64,000 bases of DNA from Rhizophagus irregularis (Eukaryota > Glomeromycota > Glomeromycetes > Glomerales > Glomeraceae): the NCBI RefSeq assembly GCF_026210795.1, contig NC_089431.1, positions 1,054,001 to 1,118,000 on the forward strand, in the 5' to 3' direction. Under the pieces are notes generated by a model that was not told the DNA's origin, searched no databases, and saw only the letters and a list, made by a program, of their open reading frames with translations. This document shows positions 21,830-34,347 of this stretch, one piece after another (positions within the stretch are counted from its first letter, which is position 1; each line of letters starts with the position of its first letter). Both the position numbers and the translations under genes were made by a program.

Positions 21830-24022
21830 TATAGAAATTGTATATTAAAACAATCCTTTTGGTTATCTTTAACAAGAGAAAGAGTTTATTTAAGACCTAT
21901 CTGATTTAAGAACTAACTATTCTACAATCGTAGTCCGATTTATGTAAGTGAAAAAAAAACCATTGGAAATTCGTGATTAATAAGGCGCAGTAACTATGTA
22001 TTGTAGTTCACGTGATTCATTTATTTTAGGTACTATGACAGAAAGCAATTCAATATTTTAAATAAAAATTTTGTTCGTTCGATTTAATAATATTGTGAAA
22101 AATCCAGATGCTTTGTATTTTTGCTACTTACTATTTTTTAAATTAACCCAAAACAAATAAGAAAATTTACCTTTGAATTTTTAAGCGCTTTATATTAATT
22201 TGTTTATTCTTTAATACGTATATTATAAAGATTATACGAAATAACTTTAGATTTATGAATAAATCTTCCTAATCCACTTATATAAGTTGCATGTACTGTA
22301 TATTGTTCGCATAATCATTAAAAATACAACTTGCACATTGTATCCCGATCAGTTTATCGATTTTGATTTCGTAAAAAATAAACAAGTATTTTTATGAAAA
22401 ATGAGATTCAAAACCGAACGTTTAAATAATAATCAAAAAATGTATTTAAAAAATAATATAATATGATTTTATAATTTATATTCGTAATAACATAATAATT
22501 TAATTTATTATTCGTAATCAAGTTTTTTCTCATGTACCTGAAAGTTTTCAAATATATTTAATTACTAACCTTCATAATATTAAAGGATATTTTTTCGCAA
22601 AGTTTATTATTTTATTAATGTTCAATTTTTTCTTTTCTTTTTCTTTTTTTTTAATATTAAATAATAATTTATTTTTCAAGCGCAACAACATTGTCCCAAA
22701 GGATACGTTTTTAAAAATAACATTTGTAGTAAAAAAAAAAACAAGTATTTGGGTAATTGAATAAAAAAATATCAGTAATTTTATTGTTAAGCACTATCTT
22801 TTTAATTATTTCCTTTTTAATTATTTTTCATTTTACAAATATAAATTTCATATTTTTTAACAGGAGAAATTTTTTAAAACCAGCAAAGACAAAGGCAACA
22901 AAGACCATAAAGGCCACTGACTTTGAATCACGAAATTATTATTAATTTAATAAAAAAATTATTTTTTTTTTTTGGTATTTTATTGTTAACGAAAGTTGAA
23001 ATGGAAATTTGGAGTTTCTTAAAATTCTAGATTCATATTCTCCGTTTCAGTGGTTTTAAGTAAATTATCCAATTATAATAAGAGCTTCTGTCTAAAATTC
23101 TATTTCTAGAAATTTCCAAATCTTTTACAACATGGAATACAAGCATGGTCAACAAAAAGTTATCCAAATAGTCGTTGTTTAAATTTAGTATAATGAATAA
23201 AAAGTTATCAACATACAATAAAATTTCCATTAATTGTCATTATTGTTAAAGGAACGTTTCTTATTCTATGTTATTTATTCTCAAATGTAGAATTATGTTA
23301 TAATTATTAACATTTTTAATTTTAGAATAGTCGTACGTTTATTTTAAAAGAACAAAAAATCTTCTAGTGAATTCTAATACTCTTTTATAAAATTTTCTTT
23401 GGTATATTTTATATGCGGTGATAAATTTAATAAGATGAACTGATGAAGTATAAAATCACAAAGTTAATTATTGCGTCACGTCTCAGAATTTTAATTATGT
23501 TTTAAGGATCAAATCTTAATTGAATAACAAATCGAATTTAAATAAATTTGGCGAGAAATTTAGATTTTTAATTATGCTGAATTATTTATTTCTTAGCGTT
23601 CATGTTATTATTATTAGTAACTTCTTATAATATTTTGTTTATACAGTAGTGGAAACTCCCAACTCCCACTAAGATATGTAAAAACTATGGTATAGATAAA
23701 TACATAAATAAAGTTAAAAACTTATATATAAAATATAGTACAAATGGACGTAATTTTCCATTAATATATGAAATATAAACAATCATATTAAATGTTTCGT
23801 TATGTTTTATAAAACAGTTAACGATTTAATGACTATTCTTTATATAAATATTTATTTACCTTAAATAATCATATTTCTAAATTAAATATTAATACAAAAA
23901 TAAATTCAATCAAGAGTTAAAAAGTATAATTTACACCAATAATAAATTAATTTCACAATAATTACAAAAGATTCGTGACTAACGAATGATCGTGTGGTAA
24001 TTAATAGGATTTTTTACCATGA
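21830..24022. other. AT-rich, no supported gene
   Basis: No supported gene. The part from about 23413 onward resembles 53105-53400 and belongs to the duplicated block around the methyltransferase genes. Confidence 0.5.
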
Positions 24023-25280
24023 TTATTCCGATAATTGTTTTTGAGCCCAAAATCTAACATGAACACACTCAGCTCTAGTTTGTTTAAATTCTTCAGTTAA
24101 ATTTTTCACCATATTATTGAATTCTTCTTCAGAAATTCCCAATTCTTTACTTATAACTTGAATTGCCAATTTTGATTTAAAATAAGCAATAGACATATCT
24201 TGCCAAACTAAACCAATTTTACCTCCATTTGGTCCCGTAATAAAATCTTTTTCAATTCGATGAACTTTTCCTATATTTGGTTGTAATTCAAATTTTGAAT
24301 CTAGATTATACATCAATTTAACATCAATACCTTGTTTTGAATACATTAACCAAACTATAATCAATTATATTTTAAATTAATAACTTATAATACATATAAT
24401 ACATTAAAATAAGATTAAAAGCAATGAATATAATTACTTGCATCCGTTAATTTACGAAAAATTGGACCTTCGCCAACATAACCATTACGTCTACCAGCTA
24501 CTTCAATATATCCACCTGGTTTCGTTACTCTAAAAAAAGATATACAGATCAGTATACTTAATTTTACAAAGTAAAACACGTCTCATGTATTGTGAATAAT
24601 ATTTTTTTTTTAAAAAAAAGTAAAAGAAATACCTAATTAACTCAGAAAGAACGAAATCCCATTGGTTTGATGTAAAAACAAAGCTCATAAATTCTACATG
24701 TGTAAAATCAAATTCGTCATCATTAAATGATAATCGATCTGTTACATCGGCTTTGATGAATTCAAGATTATATGGTTTTATCTATCAAATTTTATAGAAA
24801 AAAAAGGATTAAAATTTCGAGTTTTCTTCATATAAAATAAAATAAAAATTTATAAATCTTATTACCTCTTGTGGATATATTGGTTTAATATCAACTCCAT
24901 AAAAATAAGAATTTTTATATTTGGTTGATAATTCTAATAACCACGTAGCAGCCCCACACCTTAAAAAAATATATATATTGTCATTCAAATAAATATATGT
25001 ATCATGAAAATGACACTTGAAAGGTTATCACTTACCCAATATCTAAAACCTTACACCCTTGAATTAATTTATCCTCAACTGGGGAAGAAAAACTACTTTG
25101 AAATATACATGCTCTAAGAAAATGATATATATGTGATCTATCAATAGCGTCGATGCTAGTCGATAAATAAAAATCCATTAACTTTTCATTTCTTTCTTGG
25201 TCTGATTCTATTTGGTCAAATTCTGGTATTTTTTTTATTGATGGCTGTTTATATTTTATATGTGATTTGATATTACCCAT
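24023..25280 (-). CDS. SAM-dependent methyltransferase, 303 aa (copy A)
   Basis: A five-exon model joins 25280-25036, 24959-24866, 24781-24633, 24529-24438 and 24354-24023. All introns are GT-AG and phases agree, giving 303 residues. Class I motif I is KVLDIGCGAATW (about 77-88), with Ala-Ala where paralogs have Pro-Gly. The next strand ends in GVD (acidic ribose-binding position), then DDEFDFTHVEF and a TKPGGYIEVAGRR loop. A C-terminal helical part ends RFWAQKQLSE. The start MGNIKS fits the N-myristoylation consensus (Gly2, Ser6), suggesting membrane attachment. The substrate is unknown. The motif I change may weaken SAM binding. It is part of a five-copy family in this window. Confidence 0.85.
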
Positions 25281-27260
25281 GATTTTAGTTTAGATGAAAT
25301 AATCGCATAAAAGATTTTTTTTATTAAATAAAGTTTTAGAAATTAAGGGGTTTTTTTCACCTATTTATATGAATTTTAATGATTTACCATGCATCGACGG
25401 GTTTAATTTGTCATTTTATGGATCATATAATAATTTGTCAACGCCAAAAAGCCATATGTACGTTTTGTGTTACCAAACCTACATATTTAAGCAGTTGTAA
25501 AGTTAATTCGAGCTTTATCAAACAATTTCTTGTCATGCCACGTGAGTAATGATTATATGATATTTACTACTTTAAGAAATTTACAATCTTAAAATTTAGC
25601 AACAAACACAACATCCATTGTAAAAAATGTCACGTACATATGTTTTAATATAGGATGCAATGAACCTTCTATTGTAGTTCATTCATTATTACTAAAAAAA
25701 AAAGAATGTTTTCATTTTAATTTAGAAATAACGAGATTGTGTGATATTTTCAAAAATTTTAATTTGTCAAAATATTTTGTTATTTTAATGTTCCTTTACA
25801 TTCTCATGTGCTTATTAAGAAAATATTTGTTTTTATGTTATCCGGTATTGATTTATTGATTTTTATGAAAAAATCTTTTTTTAATAAACAAAAAAAATTT
25901 CCGATTGGACAGATTTATATTTTTAATTCATTTTATCGATACACATACTATGACTATTAGATGACGATTTATTTATTATTATTTATAGGGTGAAATTACC
26001 ATGGTTAGAAAATCGATCTGTTGAACAACGTTACCATCATTTTTATCCCGATTTTTCCATCGGAGATCCAATATTTTCCCGTAGATTACATGATTACATC
26101 TTTTTTTTTGATTACGTAAAATAACGTAGTAACCATTAAATTATCTTTGATTTTAGGTTTGATTTATTATTTTCATAACAAAAAAGAATTGCAGGAATCT
26201 GGACCCATTTTTTTTAATGACAATTATTACAATTATTATCATTAAAAATTTCCATATAAAACAATTTAAGAATGAAATTTTATAATATTTGACTTGATTT
26301 TATAGTTTGTATTACTAATTATTAAAAGAAATACAATATGCATTATATTTACAATAAGAATTTTTTTTTACGTAAGTACTTTGTCATCATCTTGAAATAA
26401 ACAATACTGTTATATTTTATTAATAGTATTTTCTAAAAAGTAATAAATATTTTTTTTATTTTATTTTAATTTATAGAATTGGGGTATATTTTTTTTTTAA
26501 ACGATATACTGTATATAAATAATATGATATAATTGGGTAAAATTACATTTCTAATTTTAGGTATACAAAATTTTTTTTAAAATCAATAAATATGTATTAA
26601 AAATATTAAAATTAGAAACAAGGGGTTAAGTTGATCTATCGAAGAATTTTGCGTATCATTAATTTACACCAATTGAAGATAAATTAAATTATTAAAAAAT
26701 TTTTGGATTTGAAAAATGATTGGATTTCATTAAATATATAAATATTTGTTATTTTTATAATTCATGTGTCGGACCATAAGCGGATAAAAACAATATAACT
26801 ACGTAATACAAGTTTCTCAACAAATATTTCTGAGAAAGGTATATTTTTTACGTTAATATTAAAAGTAAAAAATTTATCTTATGTTAGAAAATTTGAAATT
26901 TTTTTTTTTTTAATAAAATAAAATTAAATAAGGTAACAAACCCAAAAAATCATGCGAAGAAATATATTTTGTATATCAAATCTCCGAAGAGATATGATGG
27001 AACGGTCTAGACTAATGTTAATCAGCAAATATATTGTCACGTTCACTCGACATGTGACATTTGCACGATATAATGATTGTTACTCTATGTATACTAATTA
27101 TAATTAATTTATAATCTTCCCAAAAAAGAAATATGTGTGACCTTGACTTAAATGTTTAAATCACATTAACGAAAGTTCATCGAGAATAATTAATATTTCG
27201 ATTAATTAAGTAATATTAATTGTTTCTTTAAATTTTAAATTAGAATTACGAAAAATTTTT
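25281..27260. repeat. Intergenic part of a duplicated block
   Basis: No gene was supported. Sequence upstream of copy A resembles sequence upstream of copy B (55066-57000) in order and orientation. Shared words include GGAACGGTCTAGACT (27001 and 56880) and GTATACTAATTA (27090 and 56967). This indicates an ancient segmental duplication. Confidence 0.6.
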
Positions 27261-27329
27261 TTAATGAAATTACCCTTAAATTTATTCAACTATAATAATA
27301 ATATTTATGCTTGTATCAAAAACGTTTTG

Positions 27330-27430
27330 TTGGTATTATCAAAGTGCAAGAGGTTTGCAAGAAGGCCAGATATGAATTCATTCTTGCAGGGATTGACTAT
27401 CGTAGGCCCTTACATCAAGATTTATAAGCA
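27330..27430 (+). pseudogene. Possible short coding remnant
   Basis: One frame reads IIKVQEVCKKARYEFILAGI then DYRRPLHQDL before a stop. It has coding-like composition but no recognised domain and no start. It is listed only because it stands out from the AT-rich flank. Confidence 0.2.
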
Positions 27431-27949
27431 TTGGAAGAATTTTTATTTTTATACTTGGATATATTGTATTATAACGCAAAATGTTATTTGTGAATTACAT
27501 AGTCAATAGCATGAAATCATTGAATTGCAGATGCTATCTTATTTTATTTATTAAGAAATATTACAATTAATAAATATTTCGCTATTATTAATACATTTGC
27601 AATAAGTTATTTATTTCAAAAATGTAAACATTGTTATTAAAAGGTCGTGGTTGTTATTGTCGTTATTGTTGTTATTTAGACAATTGTGCCGTCCATCCTG
27701 TGTATTTGAACAAAGACTAAATATAACTTATTAGTAAATAGAGCTGTTTTATGAACTTTCTAACTAAGACGTATTCAGATACTTATTTTTTCGTCGATTA
27801 TTTTTTTTATTAACATCACGCTCCTAAATTTCATTTTATTTTTTTTTCGCTTATTGTCCAGAGTAAAGCGAAGGACTATATATGTCTACGCACTATGATG
27901 ATCTATGGAAATAACGTGTAAATTTTCAATCACGTGAGTTTCTCTGTCC

Positions 27950-28030
27950 AGGAATTCCAAGGCGTTATGCTGCTAATCAGCAGAAAATTACCGGAATTCC
28001 AAGGCGTTATGCTGCTAATTAGTAGAATAT
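27950..28030. repeat. Direct repeat pair
   Basis: GAATTCCAAGGCGTTATGCT followed by GCTAAT occurs twice, starting at about 27953 and 27995, each followed by a short palindromic CTGCTAATCAGCAG-like word. Function unknown. Confidence 0.7.
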
Positions 28031-28059
28031 CGCTAAATCTTTATTTATTATACCTCGCT

Positions 28060-29670
28060 CCGGACTTACAACGGTTCCCGTTTCCTAGTTTTAAAATATT
28101 ATTATTATAATCGTTAAAAAAAAGTAATATGTGAAAAAATGACCGACAGTTGCATATGATTGGAAAAATAACCAAATCAGGTTAGGTGAGATAATACAAT
28201 ATTTGATATTATTAATTTAGAATTACATCATGCCATAAAGAAAAAACTGATCGACATTGGCACATCTCGCACATCCTGTTTTTTTTTGTTACGAGTATAA
28301 TATAAATAGAATGATGATCTATTGATCTTTCAATTAGCAAAAAAAAAAAAAAGAGAACCACAAAAGAAGTCGTTAAATAGTTTAAACACTACTTTTATCA
28401 AACCAGATAAGCCTACATAAATTTTATACTACAATATTGCTTGAATTATATTCTTTGAAAATGCTGTCCAGAATTTTCTTGATAATAATTATCATTTTAC
28501 TTTCAACCGTTAATTTTATCTATTTATAATTAGTAAGATACTGTATACTGTATATATAACAACCTTTCAATAACTTTTTATTTTGAAGATTAAAATAATT
28601 TATAAATTCATATCTAATCTCCTAATACTGATAAATTTAGTCAGTAACGTTACTGTCGTGTTTGTGTGCTGAAACATGTTTTAAAATCTATTTTAAACAT
28701 TAGGCTTAATTTAGACATTATTTATACAATAAAAAAAACCTAAATATAATGGTAATGTCACTCTACCAATTGATTCACCATCCTAAAAAAGAAGAGGGCG
28801 GTCATTAATAATGAATTGAAAAAAGCGCATAAAATATAAATATGCAAACACAATATAACGGAATGAATCAAAATCGAATAAGTCTTGATTGACCGGAAAT
28901 ATAATATCAGTCTCAGTATTGCTCATCTTGTTTTTTAAAAATGAAATTATTTTTTAAGCAAATTACTACTATATCAGAAGAAACTATTGACGATTGGCGT
29001 TGAAGATTTGTTTTGTTCTACATAATTCTAATCTAAGAGTATTAGTTAACTTCGTTTCAAGGCCATAGAATGACTTGCAAGTTAATGAACGTGTGCAAGG
29101 TTTATCAATAAGTTACCTCGCATTGTATGCCCAAATCAATTCCTAGTTTGAAAAAATAAAAGTATTTTTTAAATTTCCAATTAAAATAATTAAAATTTAA
29201 AAAAGCTAAATACTTCCATTTCTCGCAACTTTTATTACGTCTTGTAACTTTCTTTTCCCTCTTCAAATTTTTGTTTTTTCTCAGGAAATGTTTCAGCAGC
29301 TGTTGGATAATTAGGCCTTTTTTTCTAAAATATTTCAAAAAGAGTAAAAAGATAAAATACAGTACGTATATAATTATTTTCACGCAGTTAGAAAATTTAA
29401 TTTGAATGATAACAAACATACGAGTTTTCTCATTTTTGACTGTAAATAGAAATAAATTAAAAATTTTAAAATTAAAATTTTTCAAACATTATACTGTACT
29501 TTGTCTTTATCTCATTTCATTTTATTTCATAGAATATCAGATATACTTTAACGAATATGATATGATTTTATATGTTCTGATTTATCTGATAAAGAAAGTA
29601 ATAGTGAAAATAAATGTATAAAAAACTCTCTAAAAAGAAAATGAAACCATTTTTGTCTAATACATATTTA
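28060..29670. other. No gene seen
   Basis: AT-rich sequence. Open frames at 29105-29485 and 29406-29621 overlap antisense, are Lys/Phe-rich, and have no domain. Nothing is supported. Confidence 0.5.
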
Positions 29671-29682
29671 AGCCTTTAGTGT

Positions 29683-29860
29683 ACAGTTGACCTCACACCC
29701 AGATATAATCACACCCTCCTTATAAGCATATTTATGTTAACCCCAAGTTACTAATAAACTTATTAAAAAACCCCTCTTTAGTCATGTACACCATATAGTA
29801 TTTTTATAATCACACCATATTTTTTGGTCCCAAGGGTGTATCTATATGATTAACCATTTT
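29683..29860. mobile_element. Possible Tc1/pogo-type MITE fragment
   Basis: GTACAGTTGACCTCACACCC followed by repeated TAATCACACC words resembles pogo/Tigger-type ends. TAATCACACC recurs at about 29706 and 29810. A clear inverted right end was not found. Confidence 0.3.
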
Positions 29861-30113
29861 TGGTATTTACTGGAAAAACAATAAAATCTTTTTCTCGAAA
29901 CATTTAAAATAAAATACATAAATTTCAATATACTTACAGTAAATCTTGTGATTATGAAAAGAAAAAAAAGTATCAAAAAAGTTTATATTAACTTAATATG
30001 GTGTTCAGGTAAAACAATTAATTTATATTAAAGCATTCTCATCTTTTAAACGAAAATTAGAATAAAAGTTGGTTGACATATTTTAAGAAAGAGCAATTTG
30101 ATCTTTCCTTCAG

Positions 30114-30600
30114 GTTTCAGTTCTTGTAGAAAGGCAGGTGTTTTTTACTTTTTGATTCTTTTTTGGTTTCCTTTCCGTTATCTTTGCTGATTATATTTTC
30201 TCTTCTTTTTTTTAGATTTTTGGTAAGACCGGTGTTTCTCTTTTTCATTTTTACGTGGTTTCTTCATTCTAATTTTATCCTTCCTTTAGGTTCGTTCTTG
30301 GTTCCTTGTGGCTCTTCGTAAAAGGCAGGTGTTATATATCTTTTTTTTTTGTTTTTTTTTCGTTCATTCTCCTTTGCTAATTTCATCCACTTTTTATTTA
30401 GGTATTCAATTCTTTGCAGTTTTTTATAGGTGAGCAATGGCTTAGAATCATTCTTTTTGCTTCTTTCATTCTTCATTCCTTGCTAATTTCATTCTTCTTT
30501 CCTTTAGGTTTTCAGTTCTTGCTGCTCTTCGCGAAAAGGTATATATTTAGAAAAGTTTTTTTGCTTTTTTTTTCTAATTTCATCCTTTTTTCTTCAGGTA
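30114..30600 (+). repeat. Tandem mini-exon/intron array (third type)
   Basis: Six acceptor sites recur about every 75-110 bp (AG at 30113, 30215, 30289, 30401, 30507 and 30597), and most exons end in a GT donor (30138, 30329, 30430 and 30539). Exons such as TTTTCAGTTCTTGCTGCTC are about 7-39 nt and similar to each other. Introns end with TTGCTAATTTCATC, a branch-site-like CTAAT, and a TTTCCTTTAG-like acceptor. The array leads into the coding-like exon at 30598. The sequence is unrelated to the arrays at 7.6-9.1 and 38-45.6 kb. Confidence 0.6.
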
Positions 30601-30820
30601 TTCTGTTCTTTCCGAGCAAGAAAATTTCATAATGCAGAACAATTTGGGGAAGATAGAGATAAAGGGAAGTTTAAGGCGGATGACAAATCAGTAAAAAAAT
30701 AGTGGAAGTTATAAATGATTTGAGATCAGGAAATCAATCAACTCCTACGCAACAAAGTATCAATATGGGATCGGAGGAGAGAGTCACAAGAACAGTCTTA
30801 GGTATATGTAAAGGATAAGA
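30598..30820 (+). pseudogene. Coding-like exon after the mini-exon array
   Basis: A frame reads ARKFHNAEQFGEDRDKGKFK and ADDKSVKK to a stop near 30700. A shifted frame continues VEVINDLRSGNQSTPTQQSI and NMGSEERVTRTVLGICKG to TAA near 30818. One frameshift separates two otherwise plausible hydrophilic segments. The family is not recognised. It may be the 3' exon of the transcript that uses the array. Confidence 0.35.
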
Positions 30821-31412
30821 TAATATGATTAATGAAGAAGGTAAACTGAGGGAAGATAAATTAATATTTTTTCTTTTATTTTACGTGTATTATTGTTTGT
30901 AGTTTAAAAGGTTAATAGATTAGTTAGGTTAATAGTTTTAAATTAGACTTAGGTGAAATCCACAAAAAGTAGGGAATTAAAATAAAAAAAATAAAACTAA
31001 AATAAAATAAAGATAAATTTTACAATTAAGTTGCGAAGTTGTTGCCGCAGTTTTTTTTTTTTTTTATTTCAGTAGAGAGAAGAAATTTACATATAATTTT
31101 TATAGAAGCAAACACTACGAATAGCGAAACTAACTATAGTGACGTATAACATTCCATATTTTTAACAGAACCTTCTCTCCCAATTAAGAACTACTCCAAC
31201 AATAAAACTACACTATTGCTGAAGCTAGAAACATAGAAACAAAATAAAAAAAAATAAAAAATAACGCACTGGGGAAGGGAATATGACCAAAATAGGAATA
31301 ATAAAAAGGGGGGAAGGAAAAAAAGCTAAAGCTAAAAAAAAATCTTAAGGACCGCACTACATCTACCTACTATTACAACTATACTACTCCTTTAAATTCA
31401 CCCAATGACATC

Positions 31413-32253
31413 TAATGCTCCTACCGGGTCGGATTCAGTCAGGTTTGGAGAATATATCTGACTCGACCCGGCAAAAATAGAAATGATCCAATTTTAACCT
31501 GACCCGAGTATATTTAATTCGAATAACCCGGGTTAAACCCGAAATTTTAGTAATTTTCATTGCTGTATGCTTAGTAATATATCAAAAATATTTTTTCAAA
31601 CGTAATTTTTTCAATAACGCAAGGTAATTGATCTAAAAGATGATCATATAGGTCACACAACTTTTTATTATTAAAACTAAAGCTAAGCACGAATTTAAAG
31701 ATATCTTCAATTCCTGTTTATTTATTGCTTTATATTTGAACTATAAAATCGAAATTGTATCACTTGCTTTAACAGAAATTTGACTATATTTTATGTCTGC
31801 ATGCTCTAATTGTATCTGCTTTAAGACTACATCTTTTTGCAGCTATCAAATCGGTTCCACCGGCAAATACTTTTTCTACTGGAATGCTGGTTGCTTTATT
31901 AATTATCAAAATCAACTTATTAGCTAATGTAATATTAATAATTAATAATAACAATTCATATACATATCTGTAATTGCAAGGTGTCTCTAGCAATTTTTGC
32001 TATACTACCTCATTCATCTAACAAATTATATAAAATTAATCAATATTAACGTGTACTAATCAATATGTGATTAGTGATTTTAATGATCATTCGGGTCTAA
32101 TTCGAGTCAAAACCTGAGTCAAGGAAATGAATAACCTGACCCGACGGGTCAGGTCATGCGGGTCATAGGTTATTAAAATTGTTAGTACCAACCCGATTTA
32201 AAATTCACTTAGGTTGAATTATCCAGGTTAGACCTGAATTTTGCGGAGCACTA
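31413..32253. mobile_element. Non-autonomous hAT element, 841 bp, 8-bp target duplication
   Basis: The element starts TAATGCTCC and ends GGAGCACTA. ATGACATC flanks it on both sides (31405-31412 and 32254-32261), the 8-bp duplication characteristic of hAT. The subterminal parts are rich in CGGGTC and GACCCG words in both orientations. Inside, on the minus strand, is a fragment of hAT transposase. It is therefore an internally deleted hAT copy. Confidence 0.9.
31784..32010 (-). pseudogene. hAT transposase C-terminal (dimerisation) fragment
   Basis: The minus-strand segments SIAKIARDTLQLQ and, after a likely intron, ATSIPVEKVFAGGTDLIAAK then RCSLKADTIRACRHK match the conserved hAT C-terminal pattern (IPxExVFxxGxxLIxxKRxxL). 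The catalytic Asp and RNase H-like parts are missing. The position inside the 841-bp hAT element fits. Confidence 0.7.
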
Positions 32254-32339
32254 ATGACATCAACGTGGGAACCTATAATTGAATTAAAGAAAAAAGCTGC
32301 ATGAAGTTAGTATCTTGTCGTACATGTATCAGAGGCACT

Positions 32340-33280
32340 TCATTTTTCTATTCTAAGGATTTTGCTTGAAATATAGGAGAGGAGATTCAGTATTAATTTC
32401 AATAAAGACCTCGTATCGTCATTCATTTTCGTGTGCTGCTTGGATTTATCATGGGATTTATTCGAAGAGGTAGATCCCTTAGGTTCTGCCTTCTTCCCTT
32501 TAAGGGATTTCAAGTTTTTCTTTTTGTCCTTATTGGACTTGGTACGTTTAGTATGGGGAGGATGTAATTCGGTCATTTTCCAAGTCTGTGGAACTTCCAT
32601 GGCTGCATGTAGGTCTTTCTGAGACTCAAAATACATAATCACTTTTCTTTGTCCTTTATCCATAATGTGAGTACAAGATTTTGCTTTAAGTTTCTTTAGC
32701 ACAGCTTTGCAAGTATTTAGACCAAGATAACCCTGCACGAAGTCACCAAAAGTTTGCCCTTTGTAGTAATTTTTAAAATCGCATTCAGGGGTATCTGATG
32801 GGATAGTTATTTTAGCTTGGAAGCATTCATGTTCTTTACGTCTTTAAGTTTCCAATGTTCCAGATACCAACGCATGCTCACATCATCTAATTTTTGCCAC
32901 CAAATTCTCATAACAAAATTGGTGTCGATGAGTGGGCGGAGTATTATTTTAGTCCAAACAGATTGGTACTTATGCCATGGCTTGAAAGAAATTTTTAGCC
33001 CCATGATGAGAGTTTATTCAGGATTACATCGTGTGACCAGGCCATTGGTATATCGTATATCATGATAGTTCGCACTTGACCTTGTCGTGAATCATGTACA
33101 ATGTTATTGTTGAGTGTTAATCTTGTGACCTTACTCTTTTTATTTTTCTCTTCCAATTGTGTTATGTCATTCGGAGAAGCAGTACCAATAGAAGTAGTTG
33201 TAGATGATGTGCTTTGTATAGATCTGAGATTACCTTCCTGATTTGGTTGAGAAGCGGCGATATTCGGTTGTTGCCGCAGT
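32340..33280 (-). pseudogene. Retrotransposon ORF1-like protein, frameshifted
   Basis: Three minus-strand frames follow one another. The first is a Ser/Thr-rich N-part to IYDIPMAWSHDVILNKLSSW. The second contains KIILRPLIDTNFVMRIWWQK and MRWYLEHWKLKDVK. The third contains DTPECDFKNYYKGQTFGDF, a GQRKVIMYFESQKDL stretch and a Lys-rich tail ending near 32340. The RRM-like core with an RWYxxxWxLK motif is what I recall of LINE ORF1-type proteins in Rhizophagus; this is memory, not a search. Two frame breaks (near 33000 and 32808) show it is dead. Likely role of the family: nucleic acid binding for retrotransposition. Confidence 0.45.
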
Positions 33281-33529
33281 ATATTTTTATTTTAAAAAAA
33301 CTTTTCAAAATTAAGCATTATGTGATCGTAAGAAAAATTCAGATGAATTTTTCTTAATTTACAATTATAAGTTGCCACAGAAGCTTATATAGTATATAAA
33401 AAATAATTAACAATTTACCAAGATACAACTATGTGATAAATGCTAATAATTTACCATAAAAATACATTTTTTTAAATACTAAGCTAATTTGAATTTTTAT
33501 ATTTTATCCATACTTTTAAACACATAACT

Positions 33530-34015
33530 TTTCAAATTGTTTCTGGATCTAAGCTGCATCATCTTTGTGTAATGAGATCTGTGCCATTGGAAAATACTTA
33601 TTCAACTGGAACACTTGTACCTATTTAAAATAGCAAATTAATAATTATATTGTAAATTATTATTAAATAATTAAAGTTAAAATATACCAGGAATTGCTAA
33701 AAAATCTCTAGCTACTTTTGACAAATTTGAAAATTTATTTTCATGAATCTATAAAAAAATTAAAAATTTAATATTTGATATAAACTTCCAAATAACTGAT
33801 ATAATAAATAATATCATGTATTTGTTATTTACCTTCCAAAATGCTAAAATATCCATGTCAAAATTTGCCAGTGGTTTATTAAGATATGCTTCAATTTCAT
33901 AAGAATAAGAAGTTTTTTGCTTCTTAAACATATGAGCTGCAAGAGAATTTTGATTAATATTTTGATTATTATTTTCATTATCTTCGTGCTTATATTTGGT
34001 TACCCATAATTCTTT
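33530..34015 (-). pseudogene. hAT transposase C-terminal remnant
   Basis: Reading minus: KELWVTKYKHEDNENNN, then YEIEAYLNKPLANFDMDIL and AFWK. After an intron comes a SNLSKVARDFLAIP-type segment, and after a second intron TSVPVE, a stop, VFSNGTDLIT and CSLDPE. This is the hAT C-terminal order (E-x-YL, DILxFWK, LSKxARDxLAIP, SVPxExVF). Two in-frame stops in the last segment make it a pseudogene. The conserved introns suggest descent from a host-like or intron-bearing transposase gene. Confidence 0.75.
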
Positions 34016-34089
34016 ATATTATTACATATAAAATCAAATTAGTCTTCTTCAAATTTATTATCAATTATAAGTATATATGAATCTTAACA

Positions 34090-34290
34090 GAATGGATTGG
34101 TAAGTTTTGAAGTTTCACTTCACTTTCAAAACTTTTTTTAAAATTTTTTTAAATTAATTTTTTTATTAATACTTTTTTTATCTTTTTATTTTTATTGTCA
34201 GGTTGTACTTCCTGGACAAAGTTTTGAAGAATAACTTCAAAACTTTTTAATATAAAAATTGTAAGTTTCGTTGCAAAGCCTACTGTCTTT
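34090..34290 (+). repeat. Isolated relative of the hairpin introns
   Basis: GGTAAGTTTTGAAGTTTCAC is followed by an inverted CTTTCAAAACTT, long T-runs, a TTTTATTGTCAG acceptor-like end, and then AAGTTTTGAAG...CTTCAAAACTT. This has the same logic and similar words as the introns at 7581-9137, but in a single copy. Confidence 0.45.
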
Positions 34291-34347
34291 TTTTTCATTT
34301 TCTTTAACAGTTGTTACTTTTAATAATAGAAAAATTTAGCTAATATT

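Larger units (their letters stand above)
31038..33280 (-). mobile_element. LINE-like insertion with 14-bp target duplication
   Basis: GTTGTTGCCGCAGT occurs at 31038-31051, followed by a run of about 16 T, and again at 33267-33280. A poly-T at the left with matching flanking repeats is what a minus-strand LINE insertion with a poly-A tail would leave. The interior has an ORF1-like frame (32340-33280, minus) and a nested hAT element. ORF2 is absent, so it would be an internally deleted or ORF1-only copy. Confidence 0.5.

Noticed and set aside
22757-22945. Small frame with signal-peptide-like hydrophobic start
   Set aside because: The first codon is TTG, not ATG, and no exon context or homolog is visible.
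29105-29621. Two overlapping antisense frames of 126 and 71 residues
   Set aside because: AT-rich composition gives Lys/Phe/Ile-rich translations with no domain; mutually antisense.
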